This document shows, in pieces, positions 1 to 8,653 of a stretch of 64,000 bases of DNA. The DNA lies in NCBI GenBank assembly GCA_038318565.1, contig JBBQCI010000003.1, forward strand, positions 1 through 64,000, given 5' to 3'. A program made the translations under genes and the position numbers. This stretch comes from UBA11346 sp038318565. GTDB taxonomy: Bacteria; Planctomycetota; UBA11346. The notes below the pieces were generated by a model, which searched no databases, had not been told where the DNA came from, and worked only from the letters and a program-made list of their open reading frames with translations. Position 1 is the stretch's first letter. Every line of letters starts with the position of its first letter.

Positions 1-1
1 A

Positions 2-1600
2 GGCCTCCTTGCCTGCCTCGCCTGCCTCGCCTGCCTCGCCTGCTCCCTCGCCGCCGCCGAGGTCCGCGTCGACGCGTCCTGTCCGTGGGAGGACAAGGAC
101 GGCTACACTCCGGTGGTGGTGCGGATCGAGGCGTTGATCGAACCGGTCGAGGTCCGCCTGGAGGCCAGCCTGGGCAACGGCCGCGCCAGCGACCGCATGC
201 GCGTCGAGCCAGGCCGACCGGCGACGCGCACCCTGCTGCTGCCGAGCAACGCCGGCTACGGCTCGCCCGAGGTGCGCTGGAGCAGCGCCCGGGATGGCGG
301 CACGGTCACCGCCTCGGTCGGGGTCGACTACCGCGGCATCGCCCTGGCCGTGCTCGATCCGCGCGAGCAGGTGCCGGTGCCGGCGCTGACCAAGCTGATC
401 GACGACAAGGTGCCGGATAACAACAGCAACGCCCGCGGCGGCTACCGCTCGGGCCACGGCGACCGCGTCCGGCGGCTCGCCGCCGACGGTCTGCCCGACC
501 GCTGGCAGGCCTGGCCGGCCTGGCTGACCCTGCTGACCACGCCCGACGGCGAGGCGCTGCTCGACCCGGGCCAGCGCGAGGCGATCGCCGGATGGACACG
601 CACCGGCGGCCGCCTGTTCACCACCGACCGGGCGGCAGCCACGGCTTGGCGCCGGCTCGGGGTCGAGGCGACGGTGATCGACCCGGCGGCCGAGGACCAG
701 TCCGTCCTCCTGGGTCGCCTGCGCCGCACCGCCAACGAGGACGGCCGTCCCACCGACCATCCCGTGCCCGGCACCGAGGAGGTGCCGACCGGCTGGTTCC
801 TCACCCTCGCCATCGTCTTCGCCATCGTCGCGGGTCCGCTCAACATCTGGTGGGTGGTGCGCCGTCGTCGACCCTGGCTGCTGCTGGTCTCGACACCGCT
901 GATCAGCTTCGGCACCTGCGTGCTGCTCATCTCCATCGCTCTGCTCTCGGATGGCATCGGTCGCCGGCGCACCGCGGTGCAGGTGACCCTGCTCGACCAG
1001 GGCTCGCAGCGCGCCGCCGTGTTCACCGGCTGCACCTGGTTCTGCGGCATCGCCCCGGGTTCGTTCCTGCTCGATCCCGAGGACCGCCTGGTGCCGATGG
1101 ACGAGGCCGACTGGCGCGGCGGCTGGCGCAGCAAGCGTCCCGACCTGAGCCTCGACTGGAGCGCCGGTCAGCGCGCCCTGGCGGGCTGGATCCCGGCACG
1201 CATCAACCGCCAGCTCGCCGTCACCCGGCATGTGCCGGAACGCCGGCGCCTGACCGTGCGGCGCGACGGCAGCGGCTGGCGCGTGGGCAACGGCCTCGAT
1301 GTGACCATCCGCGAGCTGCGCTGGATCGATCCGGCCGGCATGCCGTGGCGGACCGCCGAACTTGCCTCTGGGCAGGAGGCCGGACTGCAGCGGGCGCAGG
1401 CCGGTCCGCCGGACCTCGACCGGGCCCTGCACCGCCTCGCCCTCGACGCCAACCTCGCCCTCGCCGACGCCCTCGCCGCACCCGGCTGGTGGATCGCCAG
1501 CCTGCAGGCGCCGCTGCATCCCCTGCCCGGCCCTGACGCCGCCGACAGCGAGCCGGTCCAGGCCTGGGCGGTCGGCCGCATCGACCCGGGAGAGCCGTGA
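2..1600 (+). CDS. Membrane protein linked to an ABC exporter (5' end outside window)
   Basis: The reading frame is open to the left edge, so the true start lies upstream. The first visible residues are a hydrophobic Ala-Cys-Leu-rich stretch ending in Ala-Ala-Ala, which reads as the end of a signal peptide. A long extracytoplasmic part follows, then two hydrophobic segments at about nt 780-850 and 870-945 separated by an Arg-rich loop, then another soluble domain. The stop overlaps the ATG of the ABC ATPase gene (TGATG), so the two are translationally coupled. By position it could be the auxiliary or permease-like partner of that ATPase, as in Gld-type gliding/export clusters, but I see no diagnostic motif. 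Function is inferred from context only. Confidence 0.7.
   Translation, partial: GLLACLACLACLACSLAAAEVRVDASCPWEDKDGYTPVVVRIEALIEPVEVRLEASLGNGRASDRMRVEPGRPATRTLLLPSNAGYGSPEVRWSSARDGGTVTASVGVDYRGIALAVLDPREQVPVPALTKLIDDKVPDNNSNARGGYRSGHGDRVRRLAADGLPDRWQAWPAWLTLLTTPDGEALLDPGQREAIAGWTRTGGRLFTTDRAAATAWRRLGVEATVIDPAAEDQSVLLGRLRRTANEDGRPTDHPVPGTEEVPTGWFLTLAIVFAIVAGPLNIWWVVRRRRPWLLLVSTPLISFGTCVLLISIALLSDGIGRRRTAVQVTLLDQGSQRAAVFTGCTWFCGIAPGSFLLDPEDRLVPMDEADWRGGWRSKRPDLSLDWSAGQRALAGWIPARINRQLAVTRHVPERRRLTVRRDGSGWRVGNGLDVTIRELRWIDPAGMPWRTAELASGQEAGLQRAQAGPPDLDRALHRLALDANLALADALAAPGWWIASLQAPLHPLPGPDAADSEPVQAWAVGRIDPGEP
11..42 (+). repeat. 9-bp tandem repeat in signal-peptide coding sequence
   Basis: Three perfect copies of GCCTGCCTC (11-37) are followed by a partial fourth. 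They are in frame and encode Ala-Cys-Leu three times, inside what looks like the hydrophobic core of the signal peptide. Because the unit is 9 bp, slippage would change core length by three residues without a frameshift. Confidence 0.85.
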
Positions 1601-2577
1601 TGCCGCTGGTCGAGGTCCGCAACCTGCATCGCCATTTCGGCAGCGGCGACGCCCGGGTCGACGCCGTGGTCGACGTTTCGTTCAGCTTCGCCGCTGGCGA
1701 CATCATGGGCTTCATCGGGCCGAACGGCGCCGGCAAGTCGACGACTATGCGTATCCTCGCCACCCTCGACCTGCCCAACGCCGGCGACTGCCTGGTCGAC
1801 GGGCTGTCGACGGTCGACGACGCCGACCGGGTGCGTCGGCGCATCGGCTTCATGCCCGACCACTTCGAGCCCTTCCCCGACGCCGACGTGCAGGAATACG
1901 TCGACTTTTTCGCCCGCGCTTATGACCTGTCGGGCGACGCGCGGCGACGGTCGGTCGACGGCGTGATGGCCTTCTGCCAGCTCGACGGCATCGCCAGCAA
2001 GCCGGCGACCAGCCTGAGCAAGGGCATGAAGCAGCGCCTGTCGCTGGCGCGCTGCCTGGTCCACGACCCCCAGGTGCTGATCCTCGACGAGCCCAGCGCC
2101 GGCCTTGATCCGCGGGCCCGCATCGAGTTCCGCGACCTGCTGCGCGCTTTGTCGCGGCAGGGCAAGGGCGTGCTGATCAGTTCGCACATCCTCGCCGAGC
2201 TGGAGGAGCTGTGCACGGCGGTGGCGATCATCGAGCGTGGCCATCTCGTCGCCGCTGGCTCGGTGGCGCAGGTGCGCGGCGCCGCGATCACCGCCCGCGA
2301 GGCGACGGTCGACGACTCGGCCCTACCCGCCACGGTCGAGATCGCCTTGGCCGCCGAACATCCCCGCTTCAGCGAGATCCTCGCCGAACGCCCCGGGGTC
2401 AGCGGCGTCCAGGTCAGCGGCCGCTTCGCCACCCTCGCCGCAGCCGGCGGTGACCGTGAGCACGCCGAGCTGCTGAAAGCGCTGGTCGAGGCCGGCCTGC
2501 CGGTGGCGCGTTTCGCCGCCCGCGGCCGCAACCTGGAGGACGCCTTCCTGCATCTCACCAAGGGTAAGGTGCAGTAA
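1600..2577 (+). CDS. ABC transporter ATP-binding protein
   Basis: ATPase subunit of a type with a separate permease. Walker A GPNGAGKST lies near residue 43, the signature LSKGMKQ near residue 140, and Walker B VLILDEPSAGLDP just after; the H-loop SSHIL follows. The last 90 or so residues form an extra domain typical of drug/lantibiotic/NatA-type ATPases. ATG 1600 is preferred over GTG 1597 because it overlaps the upstream stop by one base. The upstream gene should be its membrane partner. The substrate cannot be told from sequence. Confidence 0.93.
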   Translation: MPLVEVRNLHRHFGSGDARVDAVVDVSFSFAAGDIMGFIGPNGAGKSTTMRILATLDLPNAGDCLVDGLSTVDDADRVRRRIGFMPDHFEPFPDADVQEYVDFFARAYDLSGDARRRSVDGVMAFCQLDGIASKPATSLSKGMKQRLSLARCLVHDPQVLILDEPSAGLDPRARIEFRDLLRALSRQGKGVLISSHILAELEELCTAVAIIERGHLVAAGSVAQVRGAAITAREATVDDSALPATVEIALAAEHPRFSEILAERPGVSGVQVSGRFATLAAAGGDREHAELLKALVEAGLPVARFAARGRNLEDAFLHLTKGKVQ

Positions 2578-2622
2578 GCGGCTGGTCCTGGCCGACCGAC
2601 CGCCACCCATAGCATCGCCAGC

Positions 2623-3378
2623 ATGGCCATCACCGACGTCTTCACCGGCAAGCGCACCGTCGCCGACCGCGAGGGTCTGGCGCGCGCCCTGATCGCCATG
2701 TGGACGGCGATCACCGACGGCTTCCGCGAGGATGAGCGCACTGTCGAAGGCGCGATCTTCGCCGAGGCCACCGCCGCCCTGCGCGCCGAGCTGGAAGCGC
2801 TACCCGAGGGCGAGTTGCCCGATCTCGCCCTGCAGCGGCGCATGGCCGAGGCCATCGCCCCGGCCATCGCCGAGCGCACCCGCGACCTGCACCTGCGCAT
2901 CGACGACCTCGACGCGACCATCCGCACCCGCGACCGCGATCTGCAGATCCAGCAGCTGGCCGGTTCGTGGATGACCGACGAGATGGCGCGCTGCCGCGCC
3001 ATGCTCATGCAGGCCTTGCAGGGCCGTGAGACGGTGGCGCCGGCCAAGGGCCCGGATGGCGCCGGACCACTGCTCACCAACCTGCTGGCGCTGGTGCTGA
3101 ACATCGCCGCCCCGCCGCCCAAGCCGGTGGCCAGCCAGGGCCGGCGGGCCGAGACCCGCGAGCTGCCGGCGGTGCCATCCGAGCCGTCATCGCAGCCGGT
3201 GGGCGAGCGCGCGATCATCGCCCAGGTGCTGCGTGAGGTACTCGCCGGCACCGCCGAGGCCCCGCGCCTGGCCCGCGCCCTGGAAGATCAGCAACTCGCC
3301 CGCCAGCTCGCCGATCTGTTCCACGAGCACCATCAGTACAGGTCGATCCTCAGGCAGCTGGGCATCCTGCCAGGTTGA
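2623..3378 (+). CDS. Uncharacterised mostly helical protein, 251 aa
   Basis: I do not recognise this family. The frame has strongly GC-biased third positions throughout, consistent with real coding sequence. The protein is predicted largely alpha-helical, with Arg/Asp/Glu-rich helices in residues 1-140, a Pro-rich linker around 165-200, and a second helical segment to the end. There is no signal peptide or membrane segment. It lies 45 bp after the ABC ATPase on the same strand and ends just before a large palindromic element, so it may be the last gene of that operon. Confidence 0.7.
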   Translation: MAITDVFTGKRTVADREGLARALIAMWTAITDGFREDERTVEGAIFAEATAALRAELEALPEGELPDLALQRRMAEAIAPAIAERTRDLHLRIDDLDATIRTRDRDLQIQQLAGSWMTDEMARCRAMLMQALQGRETVAPAKGPDGAGPLLTNLLALVLNIAAPPPKPVASQGRRAETRELPAVPSEPSSQPVGERAIIAQVLREVLAGTAEAPRLARALEDQQLARQLADLFHEHHQYRSILRQLGILPG

Positions 3379-3379
3379 G

Positions 3380-3520
3380 CCTGGGAGCGCGGGCCGCTGG
3401 CCCGCCAGTCACCCCGGGCGGCTCGCCCGGGGTCGCCTTGGTCGCATTGCGCCTTGGTCGTTTCGACCCCCGGCCGGGCCGGACGGGGGGACGGGCGGCC
3501 GGGCCGGCCGCGCTCCCAGG
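3380..3520. repeat. Large palindromic intergenic element
   Basis: The outer arms begin CCTGGGAGCGCGG at 3380 and end in its near-complement CCGCGCTCCCAGG at 3520. Nested GC-rich palindromes (GGGCCGCTGGCCC, CCCCGGGCGGCTCGCCCGGGG) fill the interior. It separates the convergent ends of the 251-aa protein gene and the NMP kinase gene, where a bidirectional terminator or a REP-like element would be expected. The outer seven bases match those of the element at 5803-5872. Confidence 0.75.
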
Positions 3521-4744
3521 TCAGATGCCGCGCCGGATCTGGCTGCCCTGGAAGCGCAATTCGAAACGGTAGCGTGGCTTTTTCGCGCAGATGATGACGT
3601 GCGTCGCCGGGTCGATGCGGGTCGGGACTTCGCGCTGCTCGACCGTGGCAGTGGTGCGGTAGCCGCGTTCGTTGAGCACGTCGACGAGCATGGCGAGGGC
3701 CTGCGGGTCAGCGAACAGCTCGTTGTCGCTGGTGATCTTGGCCAGACCGGTGATGGCGTGCAGCACGATCACCGGCACGAAGTCGCGCTCGATCACCGAG
3801 ACGACGCGGTGGAACAGCGCGTCGTGGTCGCGCTGATAGCCTTCCAGGCGCTCGACCAGGTGCTGGCGGGCGGCGATGACGATCTCGCTGGCCAGCGGGA
3901 TGTGGTGGATGGCGTCAAAAGTCTCTTCGTCCAGCTCCAGCGAACTCTGGTACTGGAATTCCGAGATGATCGCGCGCTCGACCGAGGCCAGGTCGCCCTG
4001 GGCATTGATGACATGGAAGTGGAAGTGCTGTTTCAGGCTCTGCAGCACCGCGTAGGTCTGCTCCATGAACACGCGGTAGCGCTTACGGCAGGCGTCCTCG
4101 GCCATGTCGGTGGCGCGCTCCTCCTGCAGCTGACCCTCGCCGGTCTCGCGCACGCGGTGGTTGGCGGCGATGATCGCGCGGCCGCGCTTGAGCTGGCGTT
4201 CGACCGATTCCGGCTCTTCGACGTAGAGGATGACGATCTGGAAGATCGGCCGCGGAAAAGCCGGGGCCAGGGCGTCGTGACGGTGCTGGGTGCGCAGGTC
4301 GAGCATGCGCTGCCACAGCAGCTTGACACATTCGACCTGCACCCGCGTACGCGGGAAGCCGTCGACCAGCACGCCGATGGTATGTTCGGGCGCGATCAGC
4401 CGCTCGAACAGCAGGCGGACGACGTCGGTATCACCGACCAGGTTGCCGGCATCCTTCAGCCGGCGCATCTCCGGCGTGTCGAGCAGTTCGCTGGTGACGA
4501 TGGGCGGGGCAGTGATGCCGCGCTCACGCAGGATGAATGGGGTGTTGGTGCCCTTGCCCGCGCCCGGGGCACCGCCCAGCCAGATGATCTCGCGCGGCAG
4601 GCGCGCCACGCCACGTTCGACCCGCTCCTGGATCTGCGCCCAGGCGGTACGGAAGATAGTCGCGGCCTGCTCGTGCACGGCGTCGACGGCATGGAGGTCG
4701 TGCGGCTTGACGAGCGGAAGGACGGGCTGGGACATGGGCGGCAT
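3521..4744 (-). CDS. Adenylate kinase-like nucleoside monophosphate kinase with extra C-terminal domain
   Basis: The N-terminal half has the NMP kinase fold signature: P-loop GGAPGAGKGT near residue 58, and a VDGFPRTR motif near residue 125 as in adenylate kinases. At 407 aa it is nearly twice the usual adenylate kinase length (about 215 aa). The C-terminal 180 residues are not part of the kinase and I do not recognise them. Phosphoryl transfer to a nucleoside monophosphate is the family reaction; the true substrate is unknown. It lies 29 nt downstream of the LacI-type regulator gene on the same strand. A start at 4735 is also possible. Confidence 0.8.
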   Translation of the reverse strand: MPPMSQPVLPLVKPHDLHAVDAVHEQAATIFRTAWAQIQERVERGVARLPREIIWLGGAPGAGKGTNTPFILRERGITAPPIVTSELLDTPEMRRLKDAGNLVGDTDVVRLLFERLIAPEHTIGVLVDGFPRTRVQVECVKLLWQRMLDLRTQHRHDALAPAFPRPIFQIVILYVEEPESVERQLKRGRAIIAANHRVRETGEGQLQEERATDMAEDACRKRYRVFMEQTYAVLQSLKQHFHFHVINAQGDLASVERAIISEFQYQSSLELDEETFDAIHHIPLASEIVIAARQHLVERLEGYQRDHDALFHRVVSVIERDFVPVIVLHAITGLAKITSDNELFADPQALAMLVDVLNERGYRTTATVEQREVPTRIDPATHVIICAKKPRYRFELRFQGSQIRRGI

Positions 4745-4773
4745 GTTCCGGCGCCCGCGCGGACCGCAACGCT

Positions 4774-5763
4774 TCAGGCGGGTCTGGTCGTCCCGCGTTC
4801 AATGATGGTCAGGGCCAGCTTGGCGCTGGCCACCGGCGCCATCGGTTCGATCGCCAGACGGCGGATGGCGTTGAGCGCCCAGTCGCCGAATTCTGGCAAG
4901 GGCTGGCGCACCGTGGTCAGGCCGAAGACGTCCATCAGCGGCTGATCGTCGTAGCCGACCACCTGCAGATCCTGCGGCACGCGACGGCGGCGCATGCGCG
5001 CCTCCTCGACCACGCCGATGGCCGGCACGTCGTTGACGCAGACCACGCCGTCGATGCGCTTGTCGCGGGCGTACAGGCGGGCGAAGGCGGCCCGGCCTTC
5101 GGTCACGGTCATGGCGCCGGCGATCTCGATCGGCGCGTCCGGGGCCACGGCACGGAAGCCCTCCTCGCGGTCATGGTAGGCATGGGCATTGAGCGGTCCG
5201 CCGATATAGGCGATGCGCTTGCAGCCGCGCGCCTTGAGGAAGCGGTACTGCATGATCGCCCCCTCGCGGTTGTCGACCGACACCGAAGGGAAGCCGTCCT
5301 GGGCCAGGTCGACAAAAATGGTCGGGATGGCCAGGGCGCGCAGCTGCTCGACCCGTTCGGCGCCGATGCGCATCGAGCACAGCATGAGCAGCTCGCAGGC
5401 TCGCTCGGCGAGCACGCGGTCGAGCAGCCGGTTCTTCATCTCGCGGTCGGGCACGTCGTAGATCGCCAGGTCGATGCCCGCCGCCGCCAGGCCGCCGGCC
5501 AGCGGGCTGGTCACGGCGTGGTAGAAGGTGGCGCTGAACAGCGGCATCAGGGCGGCCAGGCGTGGCCGTTCGGCGCCGCGTGCGGCCAGGCGACGGGCCG
5601 CCCGACTGGGCCGCCAGCCAAGCTCCTCGACGGCCAGGCGCACCGCCAGCCGGGTCGGCTCGGCAACCCGGCTGCTGCCGTTGAGCACCCGGCTGACCGT
5701 GGCGATCCCGACCTTGGCATGGCGGGCGATGTCGTAGATCGTGGCCTTGCCGGCGGCGCTCAT
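4774..5763 (-). CDS. LacI/GalR-family transcriptional regulator
   Basis: 329 aa, the usual length. Residues 7-55 form the LacI helix-turn-helix (TIYDIARHAKVGIATVSRVL) with the hinge-helix region after it, followed by a periplasmic-binding-protein-like effector domain. Such proteins repress carbohydrate genes and release DNA on binding a sugar. No sugar catabolic gene is adjacent: the NMP kinase gene follows at 29 nt, and a palindromic element lies upstream. The ligand cannot be inferred. Confidence 0.93.
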   Translation of the reverse strand: MSAAGKATIYDIARHAKVGIATVSRVLNGSSRVAEPTRLAVRLAVEELGWRPSRAARRLAARGAERPRLAALMPLFSATFYHAVTSPLAGGLAAAGIDLAIYDVPDREMKNRLLDRVLAERACELLMLCSMRIGAERVEQLRALAIPTIFVDLAQDGFPSVSVDNREGAIMQYRFLKARGCKRIAYIGGPLNAHAYHDREEGFRAVAPDAPIEIAGAMTVTEGRAAFARLYARDKRIDGVVCVNDVPAIGVVEEARMRRRRVPQDLQVVGYDDQPLMDVFGLTTVRQPLPEFGDWALNAIRRLAIEPMAPVASAKLALTIIERGTTRPA

Positions 5764-5802
5764 GGAAGCGCTTTCTACGGTGGTATCTTTAGGAAGCCAG
5801 CC

Positions 5803-5872
5803 CCTGGGACCGACGAGCTCTAGCTCGTCGGCGGGGCCGTCTGCCGACGAGCTGGAACTCGTCGGTCCCAGG
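5803..5872. repeat. 70-bp inverted repeat, arms themselves palindromic
   Basis: Two 30-bp arms start CCTGGGACCGACGAG and differ at only three positions when one is reverse-complemented; a 10-bp spacer separates them. Each arm also contains its own small palindrome around GACGAGCT/AGCTCGTC. It sits between the ybeY stop and the start region of the lacI-type gene. It could terminate prfC-ybeY transcription or be a mobile palindromic repeat. Confidence 0.9.
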
Positions 5873-5874
5873 AC

Positions 5875-6336
5875 TCAATCGATGGTGATGCCCAGCTTGG
5901 TCATGACGGTGCGCTGTACCGCCCACATCGCCTCGCGGTCGGCCTCGTCGACATCATCGTGGCCGAGCAGATGCAGCATCCCGTGCAGCACGTAGAGGGC
6001 GAGTTCCTCATCAACCGGCCGGGCCCGCTGGGCGGCGACCCGGCGCGCAACGTCGAGACACACCGCCAGGTCCCCAAGACGGGTCAGCCCGGACGACGGA
6101 TCCGGTGATCCGTCTGGAAAACTCATCACGTCGGTCGGAGTGGGATCGTCGAAGTGCTCGTCGTGCAACCGGGCGCTCTCGGCATCATCGACGATCAGCA
6201 CGCACAGGCTGCGCTGGCGCAAGCGGTCGCCGGCCAGGGCCAACTCCACGGCGCGTGCTGCCAGCTCGCGCGCCGGATCGCCAATCGTCACGCCGCTCCA
6301 TTCCAGGGTGCAACGCGGACGACTGGATGCGCTCAT
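5875..6336 (-). CDS. ybeY: Endoribonuclease YbeY (rRNA maturation factor)
   Basis: 153 aa, family length. The metal-binding motif HGMLHLLGHDD is present at about residues 117-127. YbeY is a zinc-dependent single-strand RNase acting in 16S rRNA 3' maturation and 70S quality control. The first two His ligands are conserved. The position of the third His of the Escherichia coli motif (HxxxHxxxxxH) is Asp here, a variant I recall also from Bacteroidetes. Its ATG overlaps the prfC stop (ATGA), so it is coupled to release factor 3. Confidence 0.93.
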   Translation of the reverse strand: MSASSRPRCTLEWSGVTIGDPARELAARAVELALAGDRLRQRSLCVLIVDDAESARLHDEHFDDPTPTDVMSFPDGSPDPSSGLTRLGDLAVCLDVARRVAAQRARPVDEELALYVLHGMLHLLGHDDVDEADREAMWAVQRTVMTKLGITID

Positions 6337-7937
6337 GCGAAATCAAGCAACTGGTGGTGCGGATTCTGTCGCAAGCAGTACTGCCGGTCCCACTCGCTGG
6401 GGAACAGCACGACGATGCGGCCGCGCGCATCCTTGGCGACCTGCGAGCCCGGGGTCGGCTTGAATGCGGCGATGTCACCCTGCAGCCAGCCGCTGCAGGC
6501 GTAGGGCAGCGGCGACAGCGTAGTCTCGACGTTCCACTCGTCCTTGAGCCGGTACTGCAGCACTTCGAACTGCAGGCGGCCGACCGCGGCGATGAACGGG
6601 TTGGCCATCGGGTTGTCGTAGCTGCGCAACACCTGCACCGCACCCTCGCCGGCCAGCGTCTCCATGCCCTTGTCGAAGCCCTTGCGCTTGGTCAGGTCGG
6701 CGGGTTCGATGCGGGCAAAGTGCTCGGGCGGGAACTGCGGCAGCGCTTGGTGCTCGAAGCCGCCCTTCACCGCCAGGGTGTCGCCGATGGCGAAGCCGGC
6801 GTTGATCAGGCCGACGACGTCGCCGGGGAAGGCCTCGTCGAGGGTGTTGCGATCACGCGCCACCAGGGTCTGCGGCCGCGACAGGCGCACCTCGCGCAGG
6901 ACCTGCCCGTTGCGCACCTGCTTGACCACCAGATCGCGCTCGAAGCGGCCGCTGCAGATGCGGATGAACGCCATCTGGTCGCGATGCTTGGGGTTCATGT
7001 TGGCCTGGATCTTGAAGACGTAGGCCGAGAATGGCGCCGTGATCGGATCCAGCGATTCGCTGCCCGCCGGGGTGATCACCTCGCGCGAGCTCGGCGGCGG
7101 GGCCAGCTCGACGAAGGCGTCGAAGAACGGCTCGATGCCGAAGTTGGTCAGCGCCGAGCCGAAGAACACCGGGGTGATGCGGCTGCCGAGGAAGGCCTCG
7201 ACGGTGAACGGGTTGCCGGCCACCTCCAGCATCTCCAGGTCCTCGGCGAGCTGCTTGCGCAAAGCCGGCTCGATCACTGCCTCGGCCTCGGGGGAATCCA
7301 GGCGCACGCGTTGCATCGCCGCACGCTGGGCGCCGCCCACCGAGGTCTTCTGGAAGAGGATGACCTCATGCGCGGCGCGGTCGGCGACGCCGACGAACTC
7401 GCGGCCGCTGCCGATCGGCCAGTTGATCGCGCTGGCCTGGATGCCGAGCACCTCCTCGACCTCGGCCATCAGTTCGAGCGGGCTGCGCGCCGGCAGGTCA
7501 AGCTTGTTGATGAAGGTCAGCACCGGGATGCCGCGCAGCTTGCACACCGCGAACAGCTTGCGCGTCTGCGTCTCGACGCCCTTGGCCGCATCCAGCACCA
7601 TGATGGCGCAGTCGGCGGCGGTCAGCGTGCGGTAGGTGTCGGCTGAGAAGTCCTGGTGGCCAGGCGTGTCGAGGACGTTGACGACGTGACCGCGGTACTC
7701 GAACTGCATCGCCGACGAGGTGATGGAGATACCGCGCTCCTGCTCCATCGTCATCCAGTCCGAGGTCGCGGCCTTGCCGCCCTTGCGGTTCTTGACCATG
7801 CCGGCGGTGCGCAGCAGGCCGGAATACAGCAGCAGCTTCTCGGTCAGCGTGGTCTTGCCGGCGTCGGGGTGGCTGATGATGGCGAAGGTCCGCCGACGGG
7901 CGGTTTCACGGGCGATGATGGGGTCGGAAGGGTCCAT
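6333..7937 (-). CDS. prfC: Peptide chain release factor 3
   Basis: GTPase that recycles RF1/RF2 from the ribosome after termination. G-domain motifs: HPDAGKTT (P-loop) near residue 20, DTPGHQDF (G3) and NKLD (G4). Internal ATG 7937 is chosen because it gives 534 aa, close to the usual 525-530, and MDPSDPIIARETARRRT matches the family N-terminus; the frame is open for 21 more codons upstream. It is followed by ybeY with a 4-nt overlap. RF1 is encoded elsewhere in this window (prfA). Confidence 0.97.
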   Translation of the reverse strand: MDPSDPIIARETARRRTFAIISHPDAGKTTLTEKLLLYSGLLRTAGMVKNRKGGKAATSDWMTMEQERGISITSSAMQFEYRGHVVNVLDTPGHQDFSADTYRTLTAADCAIMVLDAAKGVETQTRKLFAVCKLRGIPVLTFINKLDLPARSPLELMAEVEEVLGIQASAINWPIGSGREFVGVADRAAHEVILFQKTSVGGAQRAAMQRVRLDSPEAEAVIEPALRKQLAEDLEMLEVAGNPFTVEAFLGSRITPVFFGSALTNFGIEPFFDAFVELAPPPSSREVITPAGSESLDPITAPFSAYVFKIQANMNPKHRDQMAFIRICSGRFERDLVVKQVRNGQVLREVRLSRPQTLVARDRNTLDEAFPGDVVGLINAGFAIGDTLAVKGGFEHQALPQFPPEHFARIEPADLTKRKGFDKGMETLAGEGAVQVLRSYDNPMANPFIAAVGRLQFEVLQYRLKDEWNVETTLSPLPYACSGWLQGDIAAFKPTPGSQVAKDARGRIVVLFPSEWDRQYCLRQNPHHQLLDFA

Positions 7938-8036
7938 GGCTGGCGCGGGCGCGTACCCTGCCGCTGATGCCGCCGCTGTCGAGCGGCAGGGCACGGGCAC
8001 AGAATCCCTAGCCCAAATGACATCTCAGGGGCACCC

Positions 8037-8312
8037 TCACCCGTTCTCCAGCCCCTCGATGCGCTCCTGCCGATGGCGCTCAAAGGTGTCGGCCGAGGCC
8101 TTGGCGCGCTCCAGCAGGTAGATGGCGCCGAGAACGGCCAGCCATACCGCCAGAACCAAGCAGGCGGCGAAACCAATCCAGAACCAGCGGGTGTGGCGAC
8201 GGGCACGCAGCGTGAGGTTGCTGGCGAGGTGCTCGCGGCCGGCCTGGACCAGGTCCTCGCGGGCGTAGCCCTGGTACAGGTCCTTGAAGCGCTCCTGGGG
8301 ATCGCTGGCCAC
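8037..8312 (-). CDS. Small membrane protein, 91 aa
   Basis: One strong transmembrane segment at about residues 44-67, flanked by Arg-rich sequence on the N-terminal side (RARRHTRW) and a charged helix at the C-terminus. No family recognised. It lies 19 nt downstream of the 58-aa gene and about 100 nt upstream of prfC on the same strand, so the three may share a transcript. Confidence 0.7.
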   Translation of the reverse strand: MASDPQERFKDLYQGYAREDLVQAGREHLASNLTLRARRHTRWFWIGFAACLVLAVWLAVLGAIYLLERAKASADTFERHRQERIEGLENG

Positions 8313-8331
8313 CAGAACAGCCTACCCGCAA

Positions 8332-8508
8332 TTACTTGCGGGAAACCCGCCCGATCTCGCTCTTCATCTGACGCAGTTTGCCGACCAGATCCTCGTTGGC
8401 GCGCTTGAGGAAGCGCAGCACCTTGACTACTTCGGGGCCGGTCAATTCGACATCCTGTTCGAGCAGTTTCTGGGCCTCGTCCTGGGTGATCGCGGCGACT
8501 TCGTCCAT
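8332..8508 (-). CDS. Small coiled-coil-like protein, 58 aa
   Basis: ATG 8508 is preceded by GGAG at a normal Shine-Dalgarno distance. The frame continues upstream to another ATG, but that part overlaps the divergent promoter region and looks non-coding. The product is a charged helical peptide (LLEQDVELTGPEVVKVLRFL) without a membrane segment. Function unknown. It is divergent from the ABC exporter, sharing about 145 bp of upstream DNA. Confidence 0.65.
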   Translation of the reverse strand: MDEVAAITQDEAQKLLEQDVELTGPEVVKVLRFLKRANEDLVGKLRQMKSEIGRVSRK

Positions 8509-8653
8509 GGGTGGGTCTCCAGTGGCTATCATGGGCACGGCGGCACCCAACCGGCATGGATTGCCGCGCACCTGCCAGCGCCGTTCCATGACAGCACGAT
8601 GAATCCGACGGCGGTTGCGCCAGACCGGCTGATTCCAAGGCTGGCGGGGCCGT

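Noticed and set aside
3233..4945. 570-aa open frame on the plus strand over the NMP kinase gene
   Set aside because: It is the complementary shadow of the kinase gene; the kinase motifs are on the minus strand.
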